DNA of 64,000 nucleotides from JABDJX01 sp039942715 (GCA_039942715.1 JBDVBY010000001.1:186001-250000); one strand, 5' to 3'; shown: positions 15,962 to 24,051, counted from the stretch's first letter. The notes: generated by a model from the sequence alone, not told the origin. Numbers and translations are program-made.

Positions 15962-16804
15962 ATGGAAGCAAATAGTGCGCAGGCCGATTATTGGGCTTCT
16001 CCCGCAGGCCTGAAATGGATTGAACACGAGCATGCACTGGATACCGCGATGTCCGGTATGTTGGAAATGATGCTCGATGTTGCTCAAGTTGCCCAAACTG
16101 ACCACGTCATCGACATAGGATGTGGAACCGGTGCCAGCACTCTCCGAGCCGCTCAACGGGTTTCCGAAGGTAAGGTACTTGGGGTGGACATATCTGATCC
16201 GCTTCTCGCTCGCGCCTCCAATAGAGCAAAAGAGAAAGGTATCCGAAACGCATCTTTCCTGTTAGCCGATGCTCAAACACATGATTTTTCAGACCAGCCC
16301 TTTGATCTTCTGGTGTCGCGATTGGGGATGAGTTTTTTTTCCGACACAGTTGCAGCCTTGGGCAGTTTATCCAATGCATTGAACATGCACGGCAAAATGG
16401 TCTTCGTTTGCTGGGCTTCGGTGGCGAAAAATCCTTGGTTCGAGATACCTAAAAAGGCGGCGGAGGACAGGCTTGGCGCGCAGCTGGAAGGGGACCCCAA
16501 CGCACCCAGCCCAACTGCATTTCAGGATTGTGATCGTGTTAAAGCTTTGATGGCTCAAGCGGGTCTAACCAATATTGAAGCACGTCCGGTAGATATCGAA
16601 TTGACCCCCCCGGATGGTGTCGCAGGAGCAGCCCGTGCAGCCAGTAAGGTCGGACCAGCAGCCCGCATCATGAAAGCCTACAATGGAACAGAAACAGATG
16701 GGGCGACAATTGAAAACGCTGTGAATTTGGCCTTTGAGCAATTCGAAGAAAGCGGCTCAGTTCGAGTTCCGGCAGTGGTCAATTTGTTTACTTGCACTCG
16801 ATGA
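15962..16804 (+). CDS. Class I SAM-dependent methyltransferase
   Basis: This is a 280-residue Rossmann methyltransferase. The SAM-binding motif I VIDIGCGTGAST is near residue 50, followed by the acidic VLGVDIS near 74 and motif ADAQTHDF near 101. The remaining FDLLVSRLGMSFFSDTVAAL and MVFVCWAS are typical of the UbiE/type-11 group. GGAG lies 9 bases before the ATG. It stands alone between two copies of the dispersed repeat. The substrate is unknown. Confidence 0.85.
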   Translation: MEANSAQADYWASPAGLKWIEHEHALDTAMSGMLEMMLDVAQVAQTDHVIDIGCGTGASTLRAAQRVSEGKVLGVDISDPLLARASNRAKEKGIRNASFLLADAQTHDFSDQPFDLLVSRLGMSFFSDTVAALGSLSNALNMHGKMVFVCWASVAKNPWFEIPKKAAEDRLGAQLEGDPNAPSPTAFQDCDRVKALMAQAGLTNIEARPVDIELTPPDGVAGAARAASKVGPAARIMKAYNGTETDGATIENAVNLAFEQFEESGSVRVPAVVNLFTCTR

Positions 16805-16884
16805 AGTGAAAACCAAAAGCGGTCCTACAAACGCTATTGGTCAAGGTCGGGAAAGTCCCGCACAGCCGACCTTGGCACCATTTT

Positions 16885-16985
16885 AAGGGGGATTTGCCCG
16901 ACAGAAAGCGTCGGATGACCGCTTCGAGCCCAAACCTACAAGTTATCTTTGATGGGGCGAATGTCTGCTTTACCCATCACACCCG
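16885..16985. repeat. Degenerate dispersed intergenic repeat, copy 4
   Basis: It contains GGATTTGCCCGACAGAAAGC, TCGGATGACCGCTTCGAGCC, CAAACC and GGGCGAATGTCTGCTTT. It matches the same order of blocks as the copy at 15845-15940 and reaches the 3' end of the next minus-strand gene. Confidence 0.55.
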
Positions 16986-17548
16986 TTATGACGACGCCAC
17001 ATTTCTGCATCGTGGCCATCCGGAACGGATTGGCATGGATCAGAACTGTATCCGCGTAATGTCGAGTATTCGGATGTTTGCGCATCACTGAGAAGGTCGA
17101 TGGCTGCAAGGTGGCGCGAAAGATGGACAAATCTCAATTCAGCCCGCGCTGTTTCTGCATGCTCGATCAATTGCTTTAGCAAGTTTGGTGTTAAGTCACC
17201 CGACTTAAAGCCTTGATCAAGTTGTCTTTCTGCCTCGATTAGCTCAGTGCCTTTCGCAATGGCTTCAACCTTCATTGCATCATATATCGCCTGGACATTC
17301 TCCCTTTGCTGTTCGGACAAATCCAATTTGTCTGCCAACTCCAAAACATGAGCTGGACCGGGATACCCGTTAAGCTCTGCGGGCAAGGCCAGGCCCCATC
17401 CTGTGCCACTTTGCAGTGCTTCTATGTCGGCCTCAGAAAGGCTGCTGATGTTGCGCGTCTCAAATCCTTTATATGGCTGATGCTTTGTCTCGGATGCGAC
17501 TGGCGTGCCAATGATTAATACCGCCAAAAGGATGTGGTGAAGTTTCAT
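16970..17548 (-). CDS. Periplasmic Spy/CpxP-like protein
   Basis: This 192-residue protein has a signal peptide ending VAS before ETKH. The mature part is helical: LADKLDLSEQQRENVQAIYDAM and EAIAKGTELIEAERQLDQGF followed by a third helix, which is the LTxxQ-type layout of Spy/CpxP/metal-resistance sensor proteins. Family members bind metals or misfolded proteins in the periplasm. AGGAG precedes the ATG. It is divergent from the Crp-family gene and close to a multicopper oxidase operon, so a copper or envelope stress role is likely. The C-terminus overlaps the dispersed repeat and may be extended by it. Confidence 0.78.
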   Translation of the reverse strand: MKLHHILLAVLIIGTPVASETKHQPYKGFETRNISSLSEADIEALQSGTGWGLALPAELNGYPGPAHVLELADKLDLSEQQRENVQAIYDAMKVEAIAKGTELIEAERQLDQGFKSGDLTPNLLKQLIEHAETARAELRFVHLSRHLAAIDLLSDAQTSEYSTLRGYSSDPCQSVPDGHDAEMWRRHNGCDG

Positions 17549-17592
17549 GAATGCTCCTTTGATTTTACTCAGTCTGGCGGAATTGAAGCTAC

Positions 17593-18135
17593 ATGCATAT
17601 GATCACTATCATGTCTTTGCACATCTCGTCACTATTTCTTCAAGCGCCAGATCGCCAAGTCGAGGCAGGCGAGACGATCTTTCACACCGGTGATCCGGTG
17701 AAGGATGTATATTTCGTTCGCCAAGGGAACGTCGCACTGGTGCGGCGGCTTCCTTCAGGCGATCAGGCCTACCTGCAGCGCGCCGCAGACAATGAAATGC
17801 TTGCAGAGGCGTCAGCATATGCAAACGAATACCATTGCGATTGTGTCGCCTTGAAACGCTCTACGTTGGCTGTGCTGCCACGAGCGAAGTTTCGCGCCGA
17901 ACTGCGCTCTAACATTGATCTGGCGGAAGCATGGGCAGCTCATTTGTCACACACGGTTCAGCGCACGCGAATGCGTGCAGAAATTCGGTGTTTAAAGACA
18001 GTTGCTGATCGTCTGGACGCTTGGCTTGCGGAATATGGCCCGTTGCCGGAAAAAGGCGAGTGGCAATCTGTTGCACACGAACTGTCGGTCAGCCGCGAAG
18101 CTCTTTACCGGGAACTGGCGCGCAGACGGAACTAG
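17593..18135 (+). CDS. Crp/Fnr family transcriptional regulator
   Basis: This 180-residue regulator has a cyclic-nucleotide-binding-type beta roll (EAGETIFHTGDPVKDVYFV near residue 25, then a long central helix DLAEAWAAHLSHTVQRTRMR). A C-terminal helix-turn-helix follows, WQSVAHELSVSREALYRELARR, near 158-178. It is short compared with classical Crp (about 210), as in the HTH_Crp_2 subgroup. No Cys cluster for an Fe-S sensor is seen. Starts at 17593, 17599 and 17611 are possible; the last would leave a Crp/Fnr-type palindrome directly before the coding region. It is divergent from the CpxP-like gene and convergent, with a 4-bp overlap, with the cytochrome operon. It may regulate these metal or redox genes. 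Confidence 0.85.
   Translation: MHMITIMSLHISSLFLQAPDRQVEAGETIFHTGDPVKDVYFVRQGNVALVRRLPSGDQAYLQRAADNEMLAEASAYANEYHCDCVALKRSTLAVLPRAKFRAELRSNIDLAEAWAAHLSHTVQRTRMRAEIRCLKTVADRLDAWLAEYGPLPEKGEWQSVAHELSVSREALYRELARRRN
17599..17612. promoter_or_regulatory. Possible Crp/Fnr-type operator
   Basis: ATGAT-CACT-ATCAT is a perfect inverted repeat with a 4-base spacer, close to the family consensus TTGAT-N4-ATCAA. It lies at the start of the Crp-family gene in the divergent region with the CpxP-like gene. Autoregulation is inferred. Confidence 0.4.
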
Positions 18136-18563
18136 TTGTGGGGAGGATTTCGCACCGCTTGTATTTCCTGAACGCGTTCAGGCCAGGTTGAGCGGATAAA
18201 AGCGAGGATATTCCAAATCTCATCGTCGCTGAGAGCCTCCCCAAACCCTGGCATGCCGCTCTTAAAGTCGCTCATGCCTCGTGCGGCCAACGCCTCTTTG
18301 CCGCCAAGCTTGGTATACTGAAAGAGCAACGAATTATCATGATGCCATGTATGCCCGCGCTCATTGTGTGGCGGTGCTGGCAAGACGCCATTCTCATCTG
18401 TCGATCGCCAGTTCGGTTGGCCTTCAAGATTGACGCCATGGCAAGATGCGCATTGCTCGGCGTACAGTTCTTTGCCGCTTTCCAGATCGCGGTTATCGAG
18501 TTCATGGGCCGCATGTGCGGCCCCGGCTACCATAGTCGCAAGGGCGATCCACAAGTACTTCAT
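18132..18563 (-). CDS. Periplasmic c-type cytochrome
   Basis: This 143-residue protein has a signal peptide (KYLWIALATMVAGAAHA) and one heme c site CASCH near residue 40. The distal Met is probably in SGMPGFGEALSDDEIWNILAFI, the usual cytochrome c class I C-terminal helix pattern. I chose the ATG at 18563 because it overlaps the multicopper oxidase stop (ATGA); a longer frame upstream lies inside that gene. It probably passes electrons to or from the oxidase. Its 3' end overlaps the convergent regulator gene by 4 bp. Confidence 0.9.
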   Translation of the reverse strand: MKYLWIALATMVAGAAHAAHELDNRDLESGKELYAEQCASCHGVNLEGQPNWRSTDENGVLPAPPHNERGHTWHHDNSLLFQYTKLGGKEALAARGMSDFKSGMPGFGEALSDDEIWNILAFIRSTWPERVQEIQAVRNPPHN

Positions 18564-19861
18564 AGCACTTCTACCCATGTCTTCATTCCCGATGCTTGAT
18601 GGCCCAACATGTGACAATGCAAAAGCCATTTACCAGGGTTGTCGAACACCACGGTTATCTTTCGTGATGCACCGCGTTCGACCAGCGAAGTATCTCGCAG
18701 GTCGCCAAGCGATCCGTCTTCATTGACTTCGAAGAAATGATGTCCGTGCAAATGAATGCCGTGCGGGAAACTGGTGTCGTTGATCAGATCAAATACAGCT
18801 GTTTCGCCGCGGTTGAAGCTGGCAAAAGGAGCGTCCTTCAATCCGGACACACCATTGAACGCCCAAATATCGTCACCGGCATGACGCCCGCCCATAGCGC
18901 CACCTTCCATCTTTAAGCTCAAAGATTGGTCAGGCATGTCAGCGGGCTGGGTGATGTTGGCAGGCGGCAGAGCCTCAATTGGTGAAGTCATGGGTGCTTG
19001 GTTTTCGCCCTCTATCTTCAAACTTCCCATTTCGTAAATGTCGTCGCGCAGGACAAAGAGGAAGTTGACGAAGCTGGTTACGTCACCAATTAAATCAATC
19101 CGTTGCGCCGGAGCAATTTGAAAATCTTTAAGATCACGCGGCTTTGATAAGGGCATGCCGTCGAGAGCTACGACCTGTCCCACTAGCCCTTCAATGCGAA
19201 TGGGAAACACCCGCGCGGTGGCCGTGTTGATAAGTCGTAACCGTATCCGGTCTCCCAATCGAACGCTGTCTTGCGATAGAAGGATTTTAGCGTAATTTCC
19301 CATGCGTCCCGCGTGAGCGAAATCATGCATGTTGCCGAACCCACTCATCAGTGCGCCGGTTTCCTCAATACGCCAATCGTCCAACATGACCGTGATGTCA
19401 TGATCAACCGCGGGCGGGTTGGTTTCTTCGACAATAAGCGGGCCATAGAGACCTTTGGCAACTTGCTCCCAGGATCGGTTGTGGGAGTGATACCAAAATG
19501 TTCCGGCGTCTGGCGTTTGAAACCGATAGTCAAAACTCTCGCCGGGCTCGACCAAAGGCTGGGTCATACCGGGCACGCCGTCCATTGCGTTTTCAAGGCG
19601 AATACCGTGCCAGTGAAGCGACGATCCTTCGTCTGTCTGGTTATCGAACCGCAACGCTAAAGTTTCGCCTTGGCGCACCCGCAATTCCGGCCCCGGTGTT
19701 GACCCATTGAAGCCAAGCATATCCGTTACGCCATCGCCCTCTGGAAGGATTTGAGCTTTGACATGCTCGGCGCGAAGAACGCTTGGGCTTGCCAAAGCAA
19801 CGTTTGGCAACGTTAGTGCGGCTCCAGTGCCTAGTAGAAAAGTGCGGCGATCCAGTTTCAT
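18560..19861 (-). CDS. Multicopper oxidase with Tat signal
   Basis: This is a 433-residue three-cupredoxin-domain oxidase. The N-terminus KLDRRTFLLGTG followed by a hydrophobic stretch ending ALA is a twin-arginine signal, so it is exported folded with copper. The four copper-ligand segments are present: HWHGIRLENAMDGVPG, FWYHSHNRSWEQVAKG, FPHGIHLHGHHF, and WLLHCHMLGHQASGM, which holds the HCH and the type 1 Cys-His-Met set. Such enzymes oxidise Cu(I), Fe(II), Mn(II) or organic substrates with O2. Flanking cytochrome c genes suggest electron exchange with a c-type chain. It is translationally coupled to the cytochrome gene downstream. Confidence 0.93.
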   Translation of the reverse strand: MKLDRRTFLLGTGAALTLPNVALASPSVLRAEHVKAQILPEGDGVTDMLGFNGSTPGPELRVRQGETLALRFDNQTDEGSSLHWHGIRLENAMDGVPGMTQPLVEPGESFDYRFQTPDAGTFWYHSHNRSWEQVAKGLYGPLIVEETNPPAVDHDITVMLDDWRIEETGALMSGFGNMHDFAHAGRMGNYAKILLSQDSVRLGDRIRLRLINTATARVFPIRIEGLVGQVVALDGMPLSKPRDLKDFQIAPAQRIDLIGDVTSFVNFLFVLRDDIYEMGSLKIEGENQAPMTSPIEALPPANITQPADMPDQSLSLKMEGGAMGGRHAGDDIWAFNGVSGLKDAPFASFNRGETAVFDLINDTSFPHGIHLHGHHFFEVNEDGSLGDLRDTSLVERGASRKITVVFDNPGKWLLHCHMLGHQASGMKTWVEVL

Positions 19862-19864
19862 TTG

Positions 19865-20308
19865 TTAGTTCTTTTCCCGGTACGTTTTATGGCAAGCCTG
19901 ACAACTAGCCCCAAGCGACTTCATCGCCAGACTTACATCAGCTTTGCTGCCGATACTTGCAGAAAGTCCAGTGGCCGTAATCTCCAAAGCACGTGAAAGT
20001 TTCACGAAGTCGTCGAAGTTCGTCCAAATCTCTGCCTTTGCTTCAGACTTCGGATCATCTTCGTTTGCTTCGAACAAGGCAGGAGTAACACCGGCTAGTT
20101 TAGCAATAGATGCGGCGGCAGCCTGCGCTGCTTTCTGATCAAAAGTTGTAACACCCTTGGCCATCTGTCCAAGGATTTTCATCTCTGCACCAATGCCGCT
20201 CATGGCATCCATGCGCGCTTTGACGGCGGCGTTCTTGACACCGGTGTGGGCGAACGCTGCACCAGCAAAAAGCACCGTCGCGCAAAGAAGGATTGTTGAT
20301 CGCTTCAA
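19865..20308 (-). CDS. Cytochrome c' family protein
   Basis: This 147-residue exported protein has a signal peptide ending AFA before HTGV and a heme site CQACH close to the C-terminus (GASCQACHKTYREKN), the arrangement typical of class II cytochrome c'. The four-helix body includes VKARMDAMSGIGAEMKILGQM and IWTNFDDFVKLSRALE. I prefer the TTG at 20308, which has AGGA about 10 bases upstream and starts right at the signal peptide. A GTG at 20356 would add 16 unlikely residues and overlap the upstream cytochrome gene. Cytochromes c' bind NO or act in electron transfer. It lies 3 bp before the oxidase gene. Confidence 0.88.
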   Translation of the reverse strand: MKRSTILLCATVLFAGAAFAHTGVKNAAVKARMDAMSGIGAEMKILGQMAKGVTTFDQKAAQAAAASIAKLAGVTPALFEANEDDPKSEAKAEIWTNFDDFVKLSRALEITATGLSASIGSKADVSLAMKSLGASCQACHKTYREKN

Positions 20309-20324
20309 AGTGAATTTTCCTAGC

Positions 20325-20753
20325 CTAGTTGATGCCGTTGGCGCGTTGAAGTTCACGGATGTATGCGACGATCATTTGAACGTCTCCGCGCGTCAAACCG
20401 TCAACCGGAGGCATATTGCCAAACGGCCAATGGTGTCCGCGCACCCCGTTAGCGACAGCGCGCTGAAACGCTTCATCCCCGTGATGCGATGGTTCGTAGA
20501 TGACGTGTACCAACGGCGGAGCGACTTCGAGCTGGCCCGCTGCGTTCACGCCATGGCACGACGCGCAGGCTGCTTCGAATGCTGTTTCTCCGATTTGAGC
20601 GTTAGAAGAAAGCGTCTCTGGAACGAAGACAGCGACAATGTCCGAGGTAGGTTCGCTTGATGATTGTGCAACCTGTTCCGCTGGCCCAATAAAAAGCCAG
20701 TAGGCTAGTGCTGTAACGCCGATGAGAATGAAGGCGACTTGTACCGCTCGCAT
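20325..20753 (-). CDS. Membrane-anchored c-type cytochrome
   Basis: This is a 142-residue protein with an N-terminal hydrophobic segment (VAFILIGVTALAYWLFIG) that looks like an uncleaved anchor, then one heme c site CASCH near residue 64. A probable Met ligand is in GNMPPVDGLTRGDVQMIVAYI. GGAG lies 6 bases before the ATG. It is the first gene of the four-gene operon cytochrome - cytochrome c' - multicopper oxidase - cytochrome. It likely links the oxidase to the respiratory chain. Confidence 0.9.
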   Translation of the reverse strand: MRAVQVAFILIGVTALAYWLFIGPAEQVAQSSSEPTSDIVAVFVPETLSSNAQIGETAFEAACASCHGVNAAGQLEVAPPLVHVIYEPSHHGDEAFQRAVANGVRGHHWPFGNMPPVDGLTRGDVQMIVAYIRELQRANGIN

Positions 20754-20894
20754 CTAGAACTCCTTCTGCTTTTTCCCTCTTGCGGCTTCCAGTAGGTGGA
20801 AGGTCAAGCAGTAAGTCCTGACACTTTCGTGAGCATCCAGAATGTCAAAGCCCCCAAAGCAGACCTTGGAACTGGCACCGCCAGCGGCAGCTTC

Positions 20895-20992
20895 GTCCCG
20901 CAAAGCGGACCTCGGATCGTTGCTTGATCAATGACTGCAATGCGGGACAAACTTGCCGTCGAGAAATTTGCAGCGAATGTCTGCAAAGCGGT
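20895..20992. repeat. Weak copy of the dispersed intergenic repeat
   Basis: The segment includes TTTGCAGCGAATGTCTGCAAAGC, matching the GCGAATGTCTGC end block of other copies. Other blocks are poorly preserved. It sits between the cytochrome operon promoter region and the LysR gene end. Confidence 0.35.
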
Positions 20993-21886
20993 TTATTCAG
21001 CGGCACTCAATGAGGCTGGTGCACGAAACTCGCGTGCGATCTCTGAGACCAGCGCCTTGACTGGAGCGGACCTGCTTTTGGAATTGACCCTTGCAACGAA
21101 TGTAATGCTAGGAGGTGATGGAAACAGGTTTTCGATCACATCCATGTCTTCCGTCACATGCATTCCGTTCAACAAGGCAATGCCAAGCCCTGAACGAACA
21201 CCCGATTGAATGCCTGCAGCACTTGGGCACTCAAGGACTTTCTCAAAAGATCGTCCTTCTTGCAGCACCTCCGAAAAACCCCACTTCCGGTAAAAGCAAT
21301 TGGTGTCGAATGACAGAAACGGAATTGGTCGAGAGAGGTCTAGTTCATAGTCTTTCGATTTGACCCAATGAAGGGTGTCATCAAAGAGAGCCTGATCTTG
21401 GGGCTCTATGTCTGTTGTGAACACCTGCATCATCGCAAGATCAAGTTCATCTGCTTGCAGCCAGCCTTGAACATTCAGGCTTTGGCTGGTCCGCGTCCGC
21501 ACACTTACAGAGGGGTACAACCGCGTAAACCGACCAAGTATTCCAGCGATGTCACTGGTCGTAGCATCTTCGGTCATGCCCAGACGAATGGCTCCATTTA
21601 AGTTTTTCTTCCCCAAATCTGAAAGCGCTTCGTCATGCAGATTGATAATGCGTAAGGCATAATCTTGAAGGCGTTTTCCAGCATCCGTGAACAGTGGTCC
21701 TCCGGATTGCCGTGCTAAGAGGGTGCATTCCAACGCACTTTCCAATCGTTTGATTTTGTGGCTAACGGCTGATTGCGACACACCCAACTGTCTCGCCGCA
21801 TTGGTAACACCGCCACTGGTGCCAATGGCGCACAATGCGCGCATTGCATCGATTTCCAGCCGTTCAGCCAAGGTTCTTCTCCACAT
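20993..21886 (-). CDS. LysR family transcriptional regulator
   Basis: This is a 297-residue regulator. The N-terminal winged helix-turn-helix is GGVTNAARQLGVSQSAVSHKIKRLE (about residues 25-50), and the C-terminal part is a type 2 periplasmic-binding-like effector domain. I chose the ATG at 21886, ten codons inside the longest frame, because it leaves the inverted repeat at 21905-21930 free as operator; neither start has a good ribosome site. It is divergent from the small membrane protein and haloacid dehalogenase genes, which are its likely targets. Confidence 0.9.
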   Translation of the reverse strand: MWRRTLAERLEIDAMRALCAIGTSGGVTNAARQLGVSQSAVSHKIKRLESALECTLLARQSGGPLFTDAGKRLQDYALRIINLHDEALSDLGKKNLNGAIRLGMTEDATTSDIAGILGRFTRLYPSVSVRTRTSQSLNVQGWLQADELDLAMMQVFTTDIEPQDQALFDDTLHWVKSKDYELDLSRPIPFLSFDTNCFYRKWGFSEVLQEGRSFEKVLECPSAAGIQSGVRSGLGIALLNGMHVTEDMDVIENLFPSPPSITFVARVNSKSRSAPVKALVSEIAREFRAPASLSAAE

Positions 21887-21904
21887 GACATTTTTAGATT
21901 GAAA

Positions 21905-21930
21905 TATGACAATCATTCATTTGTGTCATA
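21905..21930. promoter_or_regulatory. Inverted repeat, probable LysR operator
   Basis: TATGACA and TGTCATA are perfectly inverted, with 12 bases between them, in the gap between the divergent LysR gene and the operon at 21984. ATGACA also occurs at 21889. LysR proteins typically bind such spaced dyads upstream of divergent targets. Confidence 0.5.
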
Positions 21931-21983
21931 TCTTAGCTTTGGTTATCCATCTTGCAAAGCCTACAAATTTGCGAGGACACCCC

Positions 21984-22250
21984 ATGACCGATATTAGCCT
22001 TCAAAACCCTATAACGCGTGACAATCGCAAGCTCACCTCTCAGTTCGAAGTCATCGGCTCCATTCTGGCGATGGTTTATGCAATGTCGATTGCAATGAAC
22101 ATCGGAGCGGAGATGCTTGGGTTTTCCTTGCTCTTGGTGTCGTCGGCACTGTTCGCAGGTTGGGCAATTCTAGACCGGCGCTGGACGTTCCTTTTGCTCC
22201 AGGTGTTCTACGCAGCGTCAGCAATTATTGGGCTGATCCGTTGGGCCTGA
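21984..22250 (+). CDS. Small polytopic membrane protein of unknown function
   Basis: This 88-residue protein has a polar N-terminus of about 22 residues, then three closely spaced hydrophobic segments (VIGSILAMVYAMSIAMNIGA, LGFSLLLVSSALFAGWAI, FLLLQVFYAASAIIGLI). GAGG lies 8 bases before the ATG. It is 46 bp upstream of the dehalogenase gene and divergent from LysR. It could be a small transporter subunit or accessory protein; I do not recognise the family. Confidence 0.72.
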   Translation: MTDISLQNPITRDNRKLTSQFEVIGSILAMVYAMSIAMNIGAEMLGFSLLLVSSALFAGWAILDRRWTFLLLQVFYAASAIIGLIRWA

Positions 22251-22296
22251 GTACAATTCAGCGAACTCGTCCATACCTACAAGAAAGAGAGAAATC

Positions 22297-23022
22297 ATGA
22301 AACTGACGGACTTCAAGGTTCTAGCATTCGACGTTTATGGCACGCTGATCGACTGGGAAAGCGGCATGGTCACAGCTCTCAAACCATTGACGGACAAGGT
22401 CACTCAAAACCTGACACGCGACGATATTCTTGAAGCGCATGCGTATCATGAATCTACGACACAGCGTTGGACACCGAACAAGATGTACTTTGATCTGCTC
22501 GCGGTAGTTTATCGTCGCCTGGCCGAAGAATGGGATGTCAAAGTGACTTGGGAAGAATGCCAAGCTTACGGTTTATCAGTGCGTCAGTGGCCCGCATTCG
22601 ACGACAGCCGAGTGGCGCTCGCTTATCTTAAGCAGCATTACAAGCTGGTCGTTCTGACCAACACCGACAATGTGAGCTTTTCAGGCTCGAACGCACGGCT
22701 CGATGTCCACTTCGACGGTGTTTACACTGCCGAAGATGTGGGCAGCTATAAACCTGCTGATCGCAACTTTGATTACATGCTGGAAACGCTGGCGCGCCGG
22801 GGAATTGCCAAAGAGGACATTCTACATACAGCAGAAAGCATGTTCCATGATCACGGACCTGCCAACAAATACGGTCTTTCCAATTGCTGGATTTATCGCC
22901 GTCACGAAAGAGAAGGGTTCGGAGCGACAATGAACCCAGGAGAGATGCCCAGCTATGACTTCTGTTTCAACAGCATGGCTGAGCTGGCCGAGGCACATAA
23001 GGCCGAACTATCTGGCGTGTAA
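22297..23022 (+). CDS. Haloacid dehalogenase type II (HAD superfamily)
   Basis: This is a 241-residue HAD hydrolase of the L-2-haloacid dehalogenase type. The nucleophile Asp12 is in FDVYGTLIDW, motif II in VVLTNTDNVS near residue 115, and the Lys of SYKPADRNFDYML near 150. Motif III is in HTAESMFHDHGPANKYGL, where the usual acidic residues occur as ES and HDHG. Members hydrolyse 2-haloacids or related substrates, and several act on non-halogenated compounds. A purine-rich AAGAAAGAGAGA precedes the ATG. LysR control is likely. Confidence 0.85.
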   Translation: MKLTDFKVLAFDVYGTLIDWESGMVTALKPLTDKVTQNLTRDDILEAHAYHESTTQRWTPNKMYFDLLAVVYRRLAEEWDVKVTWEECQAYGLSVRQWPAFDDSRVALAYLKQHYKLVVLTNTDNVSFSGSNARLDVHFDGVYTAEDVGSYKPADRNFDYMLETLARRGIAKEDILHTAESMFHDHGPANKYGLSNCWIYRRHEREGFGATMNPGEMPSYDFCFNSMAELAEAHKAELSGV

Positions 23023-23386
23023 CTCGATTGTAGGATGACTAAGCAGTCATTCGCGTTAATGCAGAAAATCGGTAGGTATGGGCTCTCTCCTGTCCTTCTC
23101 TGCGGTTTGCACGAACGGCGGGTCCTGTTCGTTCAGGTCGTTCTGGGGCTGACATTTCGACGGTTTGGGCGGTCGGTTGTTGCTAATGGCCGTGCGTGCA
23201 TCGGGTTGGCGGTAATTCACGCCAAATAGCTCGATAACGCCAATAAATGACTGGACTACACGGGCATTGCGAGCGTGTGTGGTGGTGTGGCGACGCACTC
23301 ATGTCGCCAGTCTCCGCCCGGGTTTCCGGGCTTGTTGTGGTACGGGCACCGGAATGAACCGGTACCGAAGACCACAGGAGACACAC
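23023..23386. other. Intergenic region upstream of the recombinase cassette
   Basis: These 364 bp hold no gene. ATGACT-AAGC-AGTCAT at 23035-23050 is a small perfect hairpin just after the dehalogenase stop and may help end its transcript. The last 100 bp contain three consecutive hairpins described separately. The left boundary of the mobile cassette probably lies here, but I see no clear flanking repeat. Confidence 0.6.
23289..23366 (+). promoter_or_regulatory. Highly structured leader before DUF3489 gene
   Basis: There are three hairpins in a row. GGCGAC/GTCGCC spans 23289-23308 and GCCCGG-GTTT-CCGGGC spans 23316-23331. GGTAC/GTACC (23339-23366) encloses a nested ACCGG/CCGGT. They end about 20 bp before the start codon, just ahead of AGGAG. 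They could be recombination, protein-binding or attenuation sites. Confidence 0.5.
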
Positions 23387-23614
23387 ATGACCTTACCAAC
23401 AACAAAGACTGCAGCGAGCAATTCGAAGAAGGCCCGCCTGGTGGGGCTTCTCGGGCGCCCAAGAGGCGCGACAATCGGGCAACTTCAAAAGGCGCTGGAC
23501 TGGCAGCCGCATACCATCAGGGCCGCCATTTCCCGCCTCAGGAAGGACGGAGCTGAGATCACCCTCGACCGCAACGGGAGGGCGCCAACCTATCGGATCG
23601 ACGCCGTCACATGA
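23387..23614 (+). CDS. DUF3489 protein (small winged-helix type)
   Basis: This 75-residue protein has a basic N-terminus and the DUF3489 core LLGRPRGATIGQLQKALDWQPHTIRAAISRLRK, which reads as a helix-turn-helix. Then comes a short wing, ITLDRNGRAPTYRI. AGGAG lies 6 bases before the ATG at 23387. It overlaps the DUF2924 gene by 4 bp (ATGA). DUF3489, DUF2924 and a recombinase commonly occur together in alphaproteobacterial mobile elements; a DNA-binding regulatory or directionality role is inferred. Confidence 0.85.
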   Translation: MTLPTTKTAASNSKKARLVGLLGRPRGATIGQLQKALDWQPHTIRAAISRLRKDGAEITLDRNGRAPTYRIDAVT

Positions 23615-24051
23615 GCGGGCGCGGGGCCCGCGATCTCTCGGAGCAACTTTGGGAAGTTGACGGGATGGACCACGGCGCCTGCACCGAGGCGTTGGCCAGG
23701 CTACCGGGGATCACGCTGCCATCTCGTTTGCGGGTCCAAACACTAAAGCGGTTGCTGGCCTATGAGATCCAGGCGCGGGCTCTTGGCGGGTTGAGCCCGC
23801 AAGAGCAGCGGGCACTCAAAGCCATTGCCGGAGGCCAGAGCGCCAGTGATGTGGGTGCCGCGATCGCGTCACCTGGCACCCATATGGTCCGCGAGTGGAA
23901 CGGGCGGACTTACCGGGTCGAGGTCACTGATGAAGGCTACGTTCTCGACGGCGCAACCTATCGATCACTCTCTGCGGTTGCCAAACGGATCACCGGCACA
24001 GCCTGGTCCGGTCCGCGGTTCTTTGGCCTGACGGGAAAGCGCTCGGCATGA
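23611..24051 (+). CDS. DUF2924 protein
   Basis: This is a 146-residue protein of the DUF2924 family. The C-terminal signature includes THMVREWNGRTYRVEVTDEG, then YRSLSAVAKRITGTAWSGPRFFGL. The N-terminal half is helical (LPSRLRVQTLKRLLAYEIQ). Stop and start overlap by 4 bp with both neighbours, so the three genes form one translationally coupled unit. Function is unknown; a partner of the downstream recombinase is inferred from constant linkage. Confidence 0.88.
   Translation: MSGRGARDLSEQLWEVDGMDHGACTEALARLPGITLPSRLRVQTLKRLLAYEIQARALGGLSPQEQRALKAIAGGQSASDVGAAIASPGTHMVREWNGRTYRVEVTDEGYVLDGATYRSLSAVAKRITGTAWSGPRFFGLTGKRSA

Noticed and set aside
19865..20356. Longer cytochrome c' gene starting at GTG 20356
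   Set aside because: It would overlap the upstream cytochrome gene and add residues before the signal peptide; the TTG at 20308 with AGGA upstream fits better.
23035..23050. ATGACT-AAGC-AGTCAT as a rho-independent terminator
   Set aside because: The stem is short and A/T-rich and no T-tract follows; it is noted only as a small hairpin.
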